This document shows, in pieces, positions 1 through 8,633 of a DNA stretch of 64,000 nucleotides. Made by a program: the position numbers and the translations under genes. Source of the stretch: Komagataeibacter sp. FNDCF1 (lineage in GTDB: Bacteria > Pseudomonadota > Alphaproteobacteria > Acetobacterales > Acetobacteraceae); assembly GCF_021295335.1 (NCBI RefSeq), contig NZ_JAIWOT010000001.1, positions 2,868,501-2,932,500 on the forward strand. Reading direction: 5' to 3'. The first letter of the stretch is position 1. Every line of letters begins with the position of its first letter. The notes under the pieces were generated by a model. It was not told the origin of the DNA and searched no databases. It saw nothing but the letters and a program-made list of their open reading frames with translations.

Positions 1-27
1 AAATTGTGTTCCGGATGGCAGGCTGTT

Positions 28-888
28 TCAGTCCGTACCGCCAAACGTGTGGGCAAGCCCCACCGCCAGGGGCGTGGGGTCCAGCCCGAGCTGTGCCCGC
101 ATGGGCACTATATCGAATATCTTGTCTTCCATCAGCCGACGCACCTCGGCAGGCCTTATGCGCGGCAGTCCCGGCACGGGCAGCCGGGCCAGCAGCATGA
201 GCAGCCGCCCCGGCACCGGCACGGCCGGGCGGGGATGCAGCCCGGCCGCAAGGGCCACCCTGCGGGTGAAGTCACGGTAGGTGACCTGTTCCCCCCCGGC
301 AATGACAAGTTCATGCGCTCCCTCCCATTTCCGGCCAAGGGCCGCGATGAGGGCGCGCGTCACATCGCCCTGCCATATGGGCTGGATACGGGCCTGCCCC
401 CCGCCGGGCAGCGGCAGTACCGGCAGGCGGCGCATGAGGGCGGCCAGGCGCTGCACGTTGTCTTCCCCCCGCGCGCCATAGATCATGCTGGGATGCAGCA
501 GCACGCCCCGGTGGCCCGAACGTGCAAACGCACGCGCCCCCGCCATTACGCCACGGGCATGGGAATCAGGCCAGCGGGTAAAGATGCGTGTGCTGCCAAG
601 CGCCACGATGCCTGCTGACAATGGTGCAGCCGCCACAACGGCGGGCAGGTGGCGGGCATGGGCTGTCAGAACAATGGATGTGGCATCCGCCAGTGCCGCG
701 CGCAGGGCGGCGGTTCCGTGCGCCAGGTCGGCCATGCGGGCCGGAACCGCCATACCGCTTTCCCGCCAGCGCGGCAGGCTGCGCACGATGGGCACGATGG
801 CGCACCCCCGTGCGGTCAGGGCATGGCAGAGCGCCAGTCCCGACCGGCCGGTCGCGCCGATGACATGCACCGGCCCACCGATTCCCAT
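28..888 (-). CDS. NAD(P)-binding epimerase-like protein (atypical SDR)
   Basis: A 286-residue protein opening with a Rossmann dinucleotide-binding motif (VIGATGRSG, about residues 9-17), as in NAD(P)-binding sugar epimerases and NmrA-like atypical short-chain dehydrogenases. A mid-protein segment (HPSMIYGARGEDN) resembles the YGxG region of extended SDRs, but no clear YxxxK pair is visible, so catalysis is uncertain. The start ATG overlaps the stop of the upstream gene as TGATG, so the two are probably translated as a coupled pair. The substrate is not evident. Family assignment is fairly sure; specific function is not. Confidence 0.75.
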   Translation of the reverse strand: MGIGGPVHVIGATGRSGLALCHALTARGCAIVPIVRSLPRWRESGMAVPARMADLAHGTAALRAALADATSIVLTAHARHLPAVVAAAPLSAGIVALGSTRIFTRWPDSHARGVMAGARAFARSGHRGVLLHPSMIYGARGEDNVQRLAALMRRLPVLPLPGGGQARIQPIWQGDVTRALIAALGRKWEGAHELVIAGGEQVTYRDFTRRVALAAGLHPRPAVPVPGRLLMLLARLPVPGLPRIRPAEVRRLMEDKIFDIVPMRAQLGLDPTPLAVGLAHTFGGTD

Positions 889-2234
889 CAGGGCGTGGAA
901 ATGGTCAGGCCCAGCGGCGCCGCAATCGAAGGATCGCCCGCCATGGACAGGGCAACGCCCAGCATCATCAGGTTGACCGGCTTCATCGGGCGCAGCGCGA
1001 TCTGCAGCGGGTGATCCTGCGGGGATTGCACGAACCGGCCCATTGCGCGCATCGAGGCATCATCGGATGTGGCCAGCGAGGCCAGCAGGGCCTGGCGGTA
1101 GGCATCCACTTCCGTGTTGCGGCTTTTTGCCAGTCCCGCCACGATATGCTCGGCCAGCGAATGGTCTTCCCATGTCAGTGCGGCGGAGACGATGCGCGCG
1201 GTCTCGGGGATGATGGCCATGTCATCAAACGGAATCTGGTCCAGTTCCGCCACCACGGACAGGTTGCCCATCTCCGGCGCCTCTACTGTCATGGGTTCCA
1301 GATGCACGCGGCCCGCACTGCGGTCACTGGTGCTGTTGATATGGATGTTGCCGGTAAAATGGTCATAGCCGAATGCATTGAGGATGGAGGGATTGTCCGT
1401 GCCGGTGGACCACAGCGTGAGGCTGGTCAGGTCCGTGTCCATCTTGTCCTCCGTCTCGGTGGAGAAGCGCGATGTGGTGACATGGTCGATCTGGAGCATG
1501 GGGTGGGTGCTGGCGATCTCCACCTTCTTCAGGTCCATGGTCTGCGGGTGGCGTTCATGGATCAGGTGGCCGGACTGGATCAGGCTGGCGACCTCGCTGG
1601 CGAAGTCCGGCCCGTCAAGCCGGATATGCTCGACCGCGATGCGGCGCGAGGGGGTCAGGTTGATCTGGGTCGCCAGCTTCTCCACATCGAGATGCGAGGA
1701 CCGTCCCACCCCGTACTGGCCGATCACCATGCGTCCGATGGTGACATCGGTCTGGCTGGCGGGAATGGCCAGGTGCAGGTTGGTGAAGGTGCCGGTGTCC
1801 AGCACGAGCGAATCGAAGCCCAGCGGGCGGGCCGTTTCCGCCGTGACGCGCGCGGTATTGGGCATGACAAGATTGCCCAGCGCCACCTGGTCGAGCGAGA
1901 TGGTGCTGTCCTGTGTCATGACCTTCACGTCACGCAGTACGATGCTGCCGATCTTCTCCCCCTGCACGTTGTTGCCGGTCAGTCCGCCCAGGCGCACGTC
2001 GGCCGCGATCAGCGTCATGGCCGGATTGCGGTAGGTCACCGCGGTAAAATGCGCGCCGCGCGCCAGCGTGCGCGGCCGGGCCGTGGCGTAGCTGAACGTG
2101 GCGTCCGGCCCGAGGGAGGCGCGGAAGTCGGCGATACCGGCCTCCAGCCTGCGCTGGGCGAAGTGATGCACCCCCCAGCTGCCAACCAGTAGAACAAGTA
2201 TGAGCAGGGGAATGGCGGGATAGAGTTTCTTCAC
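888..2234 (-). CDS. Membrane-anchored protein of unknown function (DUF2125/DUF945-like)
   Basis: A 448-residue protein with one N-terminal hydrophobic segment (about residues 5-22, rich in Leu, Ile and Val) and no later membrane span, so it is probably anchored with a large periplasmic domain. The body is beta-strand-like with repeated polar/hydrophobic alternation, resembling the periplasmic DUF2125/DUF945-type proteins of Gram-negative bacteria; that resemblance is an impression, not a search. It is the first gene of a pair with the epimerase-like gene, which it overlaps by one base (TGATG). It diverges from rplM across a 231-bp region. Confidence 0.6.
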   Translation of the reverse strand: MKKLYPAIPLLILVLLVGSWGVHHFAQRRLEAGIADFRASLGPDATFSYATARPRTLARGAHFTAVTYRNPAMTLIAADVRLGGLTGNNVQGEKIGSIVLRDVKVMTQDSTISLDQVALGNLVMPNTARVTAETARPLGFDSLVLDTGTFTNLHLAIPASQTDVTIGRMVIGQYGVGRSSHLDVEKLATQINLTPSRRIAVEHIRLDGPDFASEVASLIQSGHLIHERHPQTMDLKKVEIASTHPMLQIDHVTTSRFSTETEDKMDTDLTSLTLWSTGTDNPSILNAFGYDHFTGNIHINSTSDRSAGRVHLEPMTVEAPEMGNLSVVAELDQIPFDDMAIIPETARIVSAALTWEDHSLAEHIVAGLAKSRNTEVDAYRQALLASLATSDDASMRAMGRFVQSPQDHPLQIALRPMKPVNLMMLGVALSMAGDPSIAAPLGLTISTP

Positions 2235-2327
2235 GAGCCTGATATCCGTAATGACCTTGAGATGAGTGCTATCGCATTACCGCCCCCTTCGGCAATCGCC
2301 CGTGGGGGAGAGCAGGCGGGAAAGAAG

Positions 2328-2345
2328 GTGGTATCATGATACCAC
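2328..2345. promoter_or_regulatory. 18-bp perfect palindrome in divergent promoter region
   Basis: GTGGTATCATGATACCAC is a perfect dyad 47 bp upstream of the rplM -35 element and about 94 bp upstream of the minus-strand membrane-protein gene. It is followed by seven T residues. It could be an operator for either gene, or a hairpin; its position upstream of both genes argues against a simple terminator. Confidence 0.5.
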
Positions 2346-2391
2346 ATGCGTTTTTTTACCGGAAAAATGCCGTCCATACGGGATTATGTGC

Positions 2392-2420
2392 TTGACGTTC
2401 GTGTCCCGTACGGATGATAA
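2392..2420 (+). promoter_or_regulatory. Sigma-70 promoter for rplM-rpsI
   Basis: TTGACG (2392-2397), a 17-bp spacer and TGATAA (2415-2420) make a near-consensus vegetative promoter ending 45 bp before the rplM start, as expected for a strongly expressed ribosomal protein operon. Confidence 0.7.
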
Positions 2421-2465
2421 CGCGCCACCTGTTACCGCGACATTACTGGACGGAACACTGAATCC

Positions 2466-2948
2466 ATGAAGACCACACTTTCGCTGAAGCCCGCCGAGGT
2501 GACGCGTGGCTGGACCCTGATCGACGCCGAGGGCCTCGTTCTGGGCCGTCTGGCCGCCATCGTTGCCCAGCGCCTGCGCGGCAAGCACAAGCCCCAGTTC
2601 ACTCCGCATGTTGATTGTGGCGACAATATCGTCATCATCAACGCCGAGAAGGTCCGCCTGACCGGCAACAAGGTGGACCAGAAGCTGTTCCATTACCACA
2701 CCGGCTACCCCGGTGGGATCAAGGAACGCACGATCACCCAGCGCCTGACCGGCAAGAACCCCGGCCACGTGGTGCGCAAGGCGGTCGAGCGCATGATCAC
2801 CCGCGGCCCGCTGCAGCGCGCGCAGATGAAGCATCTGTACGTCTATGCCGGCAGCGAACACCCGCATGAAGGCCAGAAGCCGCAGGTGCTCGATGTCGCG
2901 GCGCTGAACCGCAAGAATGCCGTCAACACCCAGAAGGTCGGGGGCTGA
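2466..2948 (+). CDS. rplM: 50S ribosomal protein L13
   Basis: A 160-residue protein matching bacterial L13 from end to end: the N-terminal block [14 protein letters not shown], the central [11 protein letters not shown] block and the conserved [20 protein letters not shown] region. L13 is an early-assembling large-subunit protein that binds 23S rRNA. About 15-20 residues longer than the E. coli protein at the ends, normal for alphaproteobacteria. It is followed after 5 bp by rpsI, the usual rplM-rpsI operon, and preceded by a clear promoter. Confidence 0.98.
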   Translation: MKTTLSLKPAEVTRGWTLIDAEGLVLGRLAAIVAQRLRGKHKPQFTPHVDCGDNIVIINAEKVRLTGNKVDQKLFHYHTGYPGGIKERTITQRLTGKNPGHVVRKAVERMITRGPLQRAQMKHLYVYAGSEHPHEGQKPQVLDVAALNRKNAVNTQKVGG

Positions 2949-2953
2949 ACCAC

Positions 2954-3457
2954 ATGTCTGAAACCCAAGAACGTACAGGCACGCTGGCTGACCTGAAGGA
3001 CGCGGTTGCGTCCGGCCAGGTCGTTTCCTCCCAGGAAGCCGCACCCGTCTATGAAGCCAAGCGCGATGCGCAGGGCCGTTCCTACGCCACCGGCCGCCGC
3101 AAGGACGCCGTGGCCCGCGTGTGGATCAAGCCGGGCAAGGGCGACATCATCGTCAATGGCCGTCCGGTCGGCACCTACTTCGCCCGCCCGGTGCTGCGCA
3201 TGCTGATCACCCAGCCCTTCCTGGTGGCGGACCGTTACAACCAGTTCGACGTGTACTGCACGGTCGTTGGTGGTGGTCTGTCCGGTCAGGCCGGTGCGGT
3301 CCGTCACGGCATCAGCCGTGCGCTGACCCATTACGAGCCCGCGCTGCGCAGCATCCTGAAGGCTGCCGGCTTCCTGACGCGCGATTCGCGTGTTGTTGAA
3401 CGTAAGAAGTACGGCCGCGCCAAGGCCCGTCGTTCCTTCCAGTTCAGCAAGCGCTGA
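2954..3457 (+). CDS. rpsI: 30S ribosomal protein S9
   Basis: A 167-residue S9 with the conserved core [14 protein letters not shown], the central [19 protein letters not shown] block and the basic C-terminal tail [18 protein letters not shown], which reaches the ribosomal P-site. About 35 residues precede the core, an acidic/polar extension common in alphaproteobacterial S9. Second gene of the rplM-rpsI operon, which ends at a strong hairpin 42 bp downstream. Confidence 0.98.
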   Translation: MSETQERTGTLADLKDAVASGQVVSSQEAAPVYEAKRDAQGRSYATGRRKDAVARVWIKPGKGDIIVNGRPVGTYFARPVLRMLITQPFLVADRYNQFDVYCTVVGGGLSGQAGAVRHGISRALTHYEPALRSILKAAGFLTRDSRVVERKKYGRAKARRSFQFSKR

Positions 3458-3467
3458 TCCTGCCTTT

Positions 3468-3485
3468 CCCGTGGCATGCCACGGG
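3468..3485. other. 18-bp palindrome just after rpsI
   Basis: CCCGTGGCATGCCACGGG is a perfect dyad 11 bp after the rpsI stop, ahead of the main terminator. It may be a first, U-less termination or 3'-end stabilising hairpin. Confidence 0.5.
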
Positions 3486-3498
3486 ATACGGGTTCTGC

Positions 3499-3532
3499 AA
3501 CGGGGTCGGTCCGGAAACGGACCGGCCCCGTT
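3499..3532 (+). terminator. Terminator hairpin of the rplM-rpsI operon
   Basis: Arms 3499-3513 and 3518-3532 pair over 15 positions with a single G-U and close on a GAAA tetraloop. The following tract is only weakly T-rich (TTGTG). Very stable and placed just after rpsI, so a terminator or 3'-end processing barrier is likely. Confidence 0.75.
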
Positions 3533-3564
3533 GTGCATCCGGTCTGCTGCCTGCAGGCATGAAA

Positions 3565-3660
3565 AAAGTTTCCGGTGAAGCTTTTTTCAAAATCTCCGGA
3601 AGAACGCCACTTTTCCTGGAAGGCGGTGCCCGGAAATTTTCTTTGTTTGAAAACAGCCGT
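3565..3660. repeat. Dispersed two-hairpin repeat, copy A
   Basis: This stretch shares GTTTCYGGTGAAGCTTTTTTC, an AACGCC...CTGGAA...GGCG second half and an outer end reading (on the minus strand) TTTGCGTAACGGCTGTTTTC with copy B at 11065-11167. Related copies lie at 36502-36624 and, inverted, at 45744-45810. It sits between the convergent rpsI and 93-residue gene; the outer end of the repeat provides the stop region of the latter. Confidence 0.75.
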
Positions 3661-3941
3661 TACGCAAAGGGATTGGGCACCCTGGCCGCCTTGTGCGGCG
3701 GCAGGCTGTCGGGCAGATCCTTCTGCGCGGCCAGTGTATCGACCACCTGCTGCATGAATGCCAGAAGCGCGCGGGCGCGTTCCAGCCCGGCCCTGTCTCG
3801 GCTGAGGTCGGTCTGGCCATAGAAGGCGATGCTGTCGGTGCCGTTTTCAGCTGTCATCCCGCCAATGGTGCGGCTGGTGGCATTGTCGGCAAAAGGCACC
3901 AGGGGTGTGCTGGCATCGGATGCGGGGCGGTGTTCCGTCAT
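3660..3941 (-). CDS. Conserved hypothetical small protein
   Basis: A 93-residue soluble protein of unknown function. The start at 3941 is chosen because AGGAGA stands about 8 bases ahead; a longer frame would run into the upstream nuclease gene. It has an Ala/Leu-rich amphipathic helix (RAGLERARALLAFMQQVVDTLA) after a polar N-terminal half, with no signal peptide. It lies 29 bp downstream of the secreted nuclease on the same strand and is probably co-transcribed. The last residues (NPFA) and stop lie at the edge of repeat copy A. Confidence 0.6.
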   Translation of the reverse strand: MTEHRPASDASTPLVPFADNATSRTIGGMTAENGTDSIAFYGQTDLSRDRAGLERARALLAFMQQVVDTLAAQKDLPDSLPPHKAARVPNPFA

Positions 3942-3970
3942 GGCGGGTCTCCTGTGCGGGGCGCGCGCGT

Positions 3971-4822
3971 TTACCAGTGCAAGGACGTGCGGCGCGAATA
4001 ATGATGGCGACGGCGATACGTTGCCGTACGCTTCTGGCCAAAGGGCAGGGCCATACAGGTCTGTTTCAGGCGTGCGGGCAGGGCGGGAAACGGATCGACC
4101 CCCGTCATGCGTGTGAGTTCCGTCACGCTGACATGGCTGCACCCGGGATTGCGCGTCACGTTATGGCATACATACACCCCCGTCTGCTGCCTGCGCGGTG
4201 AATAGATTGCCTTCCATGTGGATGTGGGCACAAGCACCCGGTCGGCACCTATGGCCGCAAGGGTGCTGGCGTGGAAGGCCGGGCCGGTCACGACATACAG
4301 TTCGCCTTCCCGCAGGGTCAGCCTGCGCAGGCCCGATTCGATCATGGCCCATTTTTCCCGGTTCAGCGTGGCACGCTGGGGCACGATGTTGGACAGGGCG
4401 AAGGTTTCTTCCTGCGTCTGGCGGTCGGGCATGTCGCCGGATGGCGTCATGTGCCCCCGGTCAAAGCCGGAGCGGACATAATCCTCCAGTTCCGCGCGTG
4501 ATCCGGGGGGGATGCGGGTATCGGGATGAAATTCTCCCTCCCGGGGGGTGGACATGGCGGCACGTACCATCGCGGTGTCCAGATGTTCCGCCGACCACAG
4601 GGGTTCGCGTGCAAGACCGGAATACAGCACCGCGAATTTCGTGCTGCACAGTACCTGGGTCTGTGGCGCCATGCGGGGATTGTCCAGAACGGGCAACTGC
4701 CCGCCCGCCCCCAGTGCGGCGCAGTCTTCAGCCCGGGCGCCGGGGTTGCCCGTCACGGCCAGCAGGCAGGCCAGCAGCAGGGCAGGCCGCAACCCATGGT
4801 AGAAGAAATGGCATGTGGGCAC
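3971..4822 (-). CDS. Secreted DNA/RNA non-specific endonuclease (NUC1 family)
   Basis: A 283-residue protein with an N-terminal signal peptide (hydrophobic LLLACLLAVTG, likely cleavage after GARA near residue 31). The beta-beta-alpha-metal signature DRGHMTP places the catalytic His at residue 124; downstream SNIVPQ...LNREKW supplies the Asn residues (145, 154) that bind the metal in this family. Cys pairs suggest periplasmic disulfides. Known members cut single- and double-stranded DNA and RNA for nucleotide scavenging or DNA-uptake control. Probably periplasmic or secreted. The tail is basic and may extend beyond the folded domain. Confidence 0.88.
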   Translation of the reverse strand: MPTCHFFYHGLRPALLLACLLAVTGNPGARAEDCAALGAGGQLPVLDNPRMAPQTQVLCSTKFAVLYSGLAREPLWSAEHLDTAMVRAAMSTPREGEFHPDTRIPPGSRAELEDYVRSGFDRGHMTPSGDMPDRQTQEETFALSNIVPQRATLNREKWAMIESGLRRLTLREGELYVVTGPAFHASTLAAIGADRVLVPTSTWKAIYSPRRQQTGVYVCHNVTRNPGCSHVSVTELTRMTGVDPFPALPARLKQTCMALPFGQKRTATYRRRHHYSRRTSLHW

Positions 4823-4889
4823 GGACTGGTGTTATCCATCTGTTCTGGTAAAACAGGCCTATTCATGAAACATCCGACAGGGCAGGGCA

Positions 4890-5075
4890 ATGGCGGAACA
4901 TCCCGATTCAGGTCCTTCCGGCTCCCGGCAGCCTTCCTATGTCCTGCACCGGCGTGAACTGCCGCCCACACGGCGTGAGCGCTGGCTGCGCATTGCGCTG
5001 CGTGTGGTGACGGCGGTGCTGGCGGCGGGGGCGCTGACCGACCTTGTGCTGCGTGTGATCCGCAACGGGCATTAG
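4890..5075 (+). CDS. Small single-span membrane protein, hypothetical
   Basis: A 61-residue protein with a polar, basic N-terminal half and one hydrophobic helix (about residues 35-56) followed by a short basic end, so one membrane span is predicted. It is convergent with the next gene, whose stop it overlaps by 4 bp. Function unknown. Supported by codon character and a sharply bounded TM segment rather than by a recognised family. Confidence 0.5.
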   Translation: MAEHPDSGPSGSRQPSYVLHRRELPPTRRERWLRIALRVVTAVLAAGALTDLVLRVIRNGH

Positions 5076-5680
5076 GGTGTCGGCCCCGGTTTCTGGCCGG
5101 GTGGCGGCAGGTCGGCATCCTGCCTGCGGGCCAGGGCTATGGTGACATCCACGGTTTCCTGATTGACCTGGGCATCAAAGAGCGGATTGACCACGAGGTT
5201 CTGGACAAGGCCGGTCATGTCACCAAAACGCAGGTGGTCCCAGTCCATGCGGTCGTGCGCCTGCCGCGTGAAGTCAAAGCCCAGCATGGGGCGGGATGTG
5301 CCGTCAGGGGCAATGTAAGACCAGGCGAAGTGGCAGCGCGCCGGGGCACCGCGCTGGGTGAACAGCGCATGGACAAAGCCGGGCGTCGCATCCGTCTGTA
5401 CCGTGTTCATGAGATAATGCGGTGCCTGCCGCTGCAGGGCAGGCGTGACCTGCGCATTGAACAGTCCCGCCTGCACCATTTCCGGCACATGGGTCATGAA
5501 AACGGACTGGTTCATGGTGATCTCGACCCGGCACGGCGTGGTGCTGGCAATGCGGGTCTCGATACCCCATGCATGGGCCGTGCTGTGCACATCCGTAATG
5601 GGTGTGGGATAGGGCGCGCCTGCCGCATGGGCCATGCCGGGCATCAGGGCGTATGTAGAAAGACACAGGGCCAGTGCCAT
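5072..5680 (-). CDS. Exported hypothetical protein
   Basis: A protein of about 202 residues if begun at 5680, where a good signal peptide starts (hydrophobic ALALCLSTYAL, cleavage after MAHA). The frame stays open 67 codons further upstream, but that part is Pro/Arg-rich and non-signal-like. The mature part has no recognised domain: it is mixed alpha/beta with two Cys residues (SSTPCRVEI-like and PARCHFAWSY). A periplasmic role is likely; function unknown. The ribosome-binding site is weak, so the start is uncertain. Confidence 0.55.
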   Translation of the reverse strand: MALALCLSTYALMPGMAHAAGAPYPTPITDVHSTAHAWGIETRIASTTPCRVEITMNQSVFMTHVPEMVQAGLFNAQVTPALQRQAPHYLMNTVQTDATPGFVHALFTQRGAPARCHFAWSYIAPDGTSRPMLGFDFTRQAHDRMDWDHLRFGDMTGLVQNLVVNPLFDAQVNQETVDVTIALARRQDADLPPPGQKPGPTP

Positions 5681-6247
5681 GTTCCGTAGCGGATGGTGGT
5701 ACGGGGCGTGGGCGTTGCGGGGGGGGACAGGGCAGGGCAAGGGCAGGCACCGGTTGTACTGGGTGGGGCGGACGGGCTGGCTACGGCATGCGGATGCCGC
5801 GCCCTTTTGTGTCACGGTGCGGCGCGCCCTGCCACCCCCACCTACGGGTAGGGTGCCATGCTGTGCATCAATACTTTGCAATGGGACGGAATATCACGAA
5901 ACTCCTGCCAGAATGGCGGTTCTGTTCTGTAATGATTGCGTATCGATCCGTACAGATGCAATCCAGTCATTGAAATGACACAATAACAGGGCTTTCATGC
6001 CGCCTGTCCCACACCATGGTCCGAGCGTGGAGTGGCTGGTGAATTCATGGCAAAATAAGACACAACTCCTTATTAAAGAATGTCTTTTTGCAATATCGTG
6101 AACGGGAAACTTTTCATGGCGCGCTGCGTTGGCGCCCATGTCATGCAAATAACAGCAAGACACCGGAGGCGCATGTCACGCCCCATGCCCGCAGGGGCAC
6201 GGGCTGCAACGCAGGCCAGCCAAACCGGTGGTCCAGGTCAGGAAACC
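5681..6247. other. Gene-free region, 567 bp
   Basis: No convincing gene. The right half is less GC-rich than the surroundings and holds a small dyad (GTCATTgaAATGAC, about 5968-5981). The region presumably contains the promoters of the divergent exported protein and the 70-residue protein, but no confident -35/-10 pair was found. Confidence 0.4.
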
Positions 6248-6460
6248 ATGTTTGATTCAAAAATAATAGAAGTCGATGGCGTGTTCGTGGGCGCGGCCAT
6301 CATTACCGGCATCGCGACATCGCTGCGCTTTTATGCCACGCATGAAAGCGTGCGCTCGCTGCATAACATGCTCATGCCCGATCTTCGGGTATTGCGGGAG
6401 CATGTCACGGCGACATTCCATCGCATGGGGCACAGGCTGCCAGCCCCGCGCCGGACATAA
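6248..6460 (+). CDS. Small hypothetical membrane-associated protein
   Basis: A 70-residue protein starting at 6248, selected because AGGAAA lies just upstream; in-frame ATGs further upstream give an Arg-rich, non-coding-looking leader. It contains a short hydrophobic stretch (VFVGAAIITGIATSLRF) near residues 11-27 followed by a basic amphipathic tail, suggesting one membrane-inserted helix. Function unknown. Confidence 0.5.
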   Translation: MFDSKIIEVDGVFVGAAIITGIATSLRFYATHESVRSLHNMLMPDLRVLREHVTATFHRMGHRLPAPRRT

Positions 6461-6516
6461 GGATATCCCGCCCCTGCATGATGACAGGCACGGCATGTCA
6501 TACGGATATGAAAGAT

Positions 6517-6544
6517 ACCCCGGCGGGTATGCCCCCGCCGGGGT
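6517..6544 (-). terminator. Hairpin downstream of ilvD
   Basis: Arms 6517-6527 (ACCCCGGCGGG) and 6534-6544 pair perfectly over 11 bp around a 6-nt loop, 25 bp past the ilvD stop on its strand. The following tract is only ATCTTTC, so termination may be partly Rho-dependent. Confidence 0.6.
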
Positions 6545-6568
6545 GTGCTGCCTTTTGGCGCAGGACCG

Positions 6569-8431
6569 TCAGCGGCTGGTGCGGCGACCAAGCTGGCTGA
6601 CATCGCGCACCGCACCCCTGGCCGCGCTGGTGGTCAGCGCGCTGTAGGCCTGCAATGCAACCGAGACCTCACGCTTGCGGTCGGGCTGCCAGGCACGGTC
6701 GCCGCGTTCCTCCATGGCGTCACGGCGGGCGGCAAGATCCGCATCGCTTACGGTGGTGCGCAGGATGCGGTTGGGGATGTCGATCTCGACGGTATCGCCT
6801 TCCTCCAGCAGCCCGATGATGCCGCCTTCCGCCGCTTCAGGCGAGATATGGCCGATGGACAGCCCCGAACTGCCGCCTGAGAAGCGGCCATCGGTAATCA
6901 GCGCGCATTTTTCGGCCAGTCCCTTGGATTTCAGGTAACTGGTCGGGTACAGCATTTCCTGCATGCCCGGGCCGCCCTTCGGTCCTTCATAGCGGATCAC
7001 CACGACATCACCCGGCACGATCGCATTGCTCAGGATGGCGGAAACGGCGGCATCCTGACTTTCAAAGATACGCGCGGGCCCGGTAAAGGTCAGCAGGCCG
7101 GGAGCCACGCCCGCGGTCTTCACGATCGCGCCGTCTTCCGCCAGATTGCCAAACAGCACCGCAAGCCCGCCATCCTGGCTGTAGGCGTGTTCCGCGTCAC
7201 GGATCGCGCCGCCGACGCGGTCGGTATCCAGCGCCGCATAGCGGCTGGACTGGGAGAACGCCTGCGTGGTCCGCACCCCACCGGGCGCGGCGCGGAAGAA
7301 GGTACGCGCATCCTCATCCGCCGTGCTGGTGCCGATATCCCACTTTTCCAGTGCGGCGCTGACACTGGGGGCATGCACGCTGGGCGCATCCATGTGCAGC
7401 AGCCCCATGCGCGCCAGTTCCCCCATGATGGCGGGAATGCCGCCCGCGCGGTGCACGTCCTCCATATGGATGTCCATGCGTGAGGGCGAGACCTTGCACA
7501 GGTTGGGTACCCTGTGGGACAGCCGGTCGATGTCGGACATGGTGAAATGTACCCTGCCCTCATGGGCTGCGGCCAGCAGGTGCAGCACGGTGTTGGTCGA
7601 CCCGCCCATGGCGATATCGACCGACATGGCATTCTCGAACGCAGGCTTGGTGGCGATGCCGCGCGGCAGGGCGGTGGCATCGTCGTTTTCATACCACCGG
7701 CGGGCCAGCGCCACGATTTCGCGTCCCGCACGCATAAACAGTTCGCGCCGGTCGGCATGGGTGGCGACAAGGCTGCCATTGCCCGGCAGCGCCAGGCCCA
7801 GCGCTTCGGTCAGGCAGTTCATGGAATTGGCGGTGAACATGCCCGAGCACGACCCGCAGGTGGGGCAGGCCGAGCGTTCGATGGTGGCGGACTGTTCATC
7901 ACTGACATCCGCATTGGCCGCTGCCACCATGGAGGTGATCAGGTCGGTGCGCTGCTCGGTGCCGTTGGTGATGATCTTGCCCGCTTCCATCGGCCCGCCA
8001 GAGACGAAGATGGTGGGGATGTTGAGCCGCATCGCCGCCATGAGCATGCCCGGCGTGATCTTGTCGCAGTTGCTGATGCACACCAGCGCATCGGCGCAGT
8101 GGGCATTGACCATGTATTCCACCGCATCGGCAATCAGCTCGCGCGAGGGCAGGCTGTACAGCATGCCGCCATGGCCCATGGCGATGCCGTCATCCACCGC
8201 AATGGTATTGAACTCCCGCCCGATGCCGCCTGCATCGGCCACAGCGCCCGCGACAAGCTGGCCCAGGTCCTTGAGGTGCACATGGCCGGGCACGAACTGC
8301 GTGAAGGAATTGGCGATGGCGATGATCGGCTTGCCGAAATCACCGTCCTGCATGCCGGTTGCACGCCACAGGCTGCGCGCACCGGCCATGTTGCGGCCAT
8401 GGGTCGTAGTGCGGGAACGATAGGCGGGCAT
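6569..8431 (-). CDS. ilvD: Dihydroxy-acid dehydratase
   Basis: A 620-residue enzyme that dehydrates 2,3-dihydroxy-isovalerate and -methylvalerate in valine and isoleucine synthesis. The Fe-S cluster cysteines are visible at residue 122 (CISNCDK) and in the [10 protein letters not shown] block (about 189-195); the C-terminal [14 protein letters not shown] signature is intact. Length matches the E. coli-type enzyme. Start at 8431 is preceded by GAGAGG; the frame is open 28 codons further but the upstream part is not conserved in character. Monocistronic, divergent from the AsmA-like gene. Confidence 0.97.
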   Translation of the reverse strand: MPAYRSRTTTHGRNMAGARSLWRATGMQDGDFGKPIIAIANSFTQFVPGHVHLKDLGQLVAGAVADAGGIGREFNTIAVDDGIAMGHGGMLYSLPSRELIADAVEYMVNAHCADALVCISNCDKITPGMLMAAMRLNIPTIFVSGGPMEAGKIITNGTEQRTDLITSMVAAANADVSDEQSATIERSACPTCGSCSGMFTANSMNCLTEALGLALPGNGSLVATHADRRELFMRAGREIVALARRWYENDDATALPRGIATKPAFENAMSVDIAMGGSTNTVLHLLAAAHEGRVHFTMSDIDRLSHRVPNLCKVSPSRMDIHMEDVHRAGGIPAIMGELARMGLLHMDAPSVHAPSVSAALEKWDIGTSTADEDARTFFRAAPGGVRTTQAFSQSSRYAALDTDRVGGAIRDAEHAYSQDGGLAVLFGNLAEDGAIVKTAGVAPGLLTFTGPARIFESQDAAVSAILSNAIVPGDVVVIRYEGPKGGPGMQEMLYPTSYLKSKGLAEKCALITDGRFSGGSSGLSIGHISPEAAEGGIIGLLEEGDTVEIDIPNRILRTTVSDADLAARRDAMEERGDRAWQPDRKREVSVALQAYSALTTSAARGAVRDVSQLGRRTSR

Positions 8432-8633
8432 GACGGTGACCTCTCGCGACAATCGGGTTGGCATCATAAAACGGCATGAAGTTGCCTGACCGCATACAGG
8501 ACACGCGCCCTGCACGCCAGTCCAAACCTGCCGTTAACCGTAACCGGTCACGCTGGGGCAGGGTCGCAACTCCATGTGCGGCCATCCGTTCATCTGATAT
8601 CCCTTCCGCCCCTGCACAAGGAGTGCCTGCAGC

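Noticed and set aside
1011..2192. 393-codon plus-strand open frame
   Set aside because: Lies opposite the membrane-anchored protein gene; composition (His/Gly/Arg-rich) is that of a GC-rich antisense frame.
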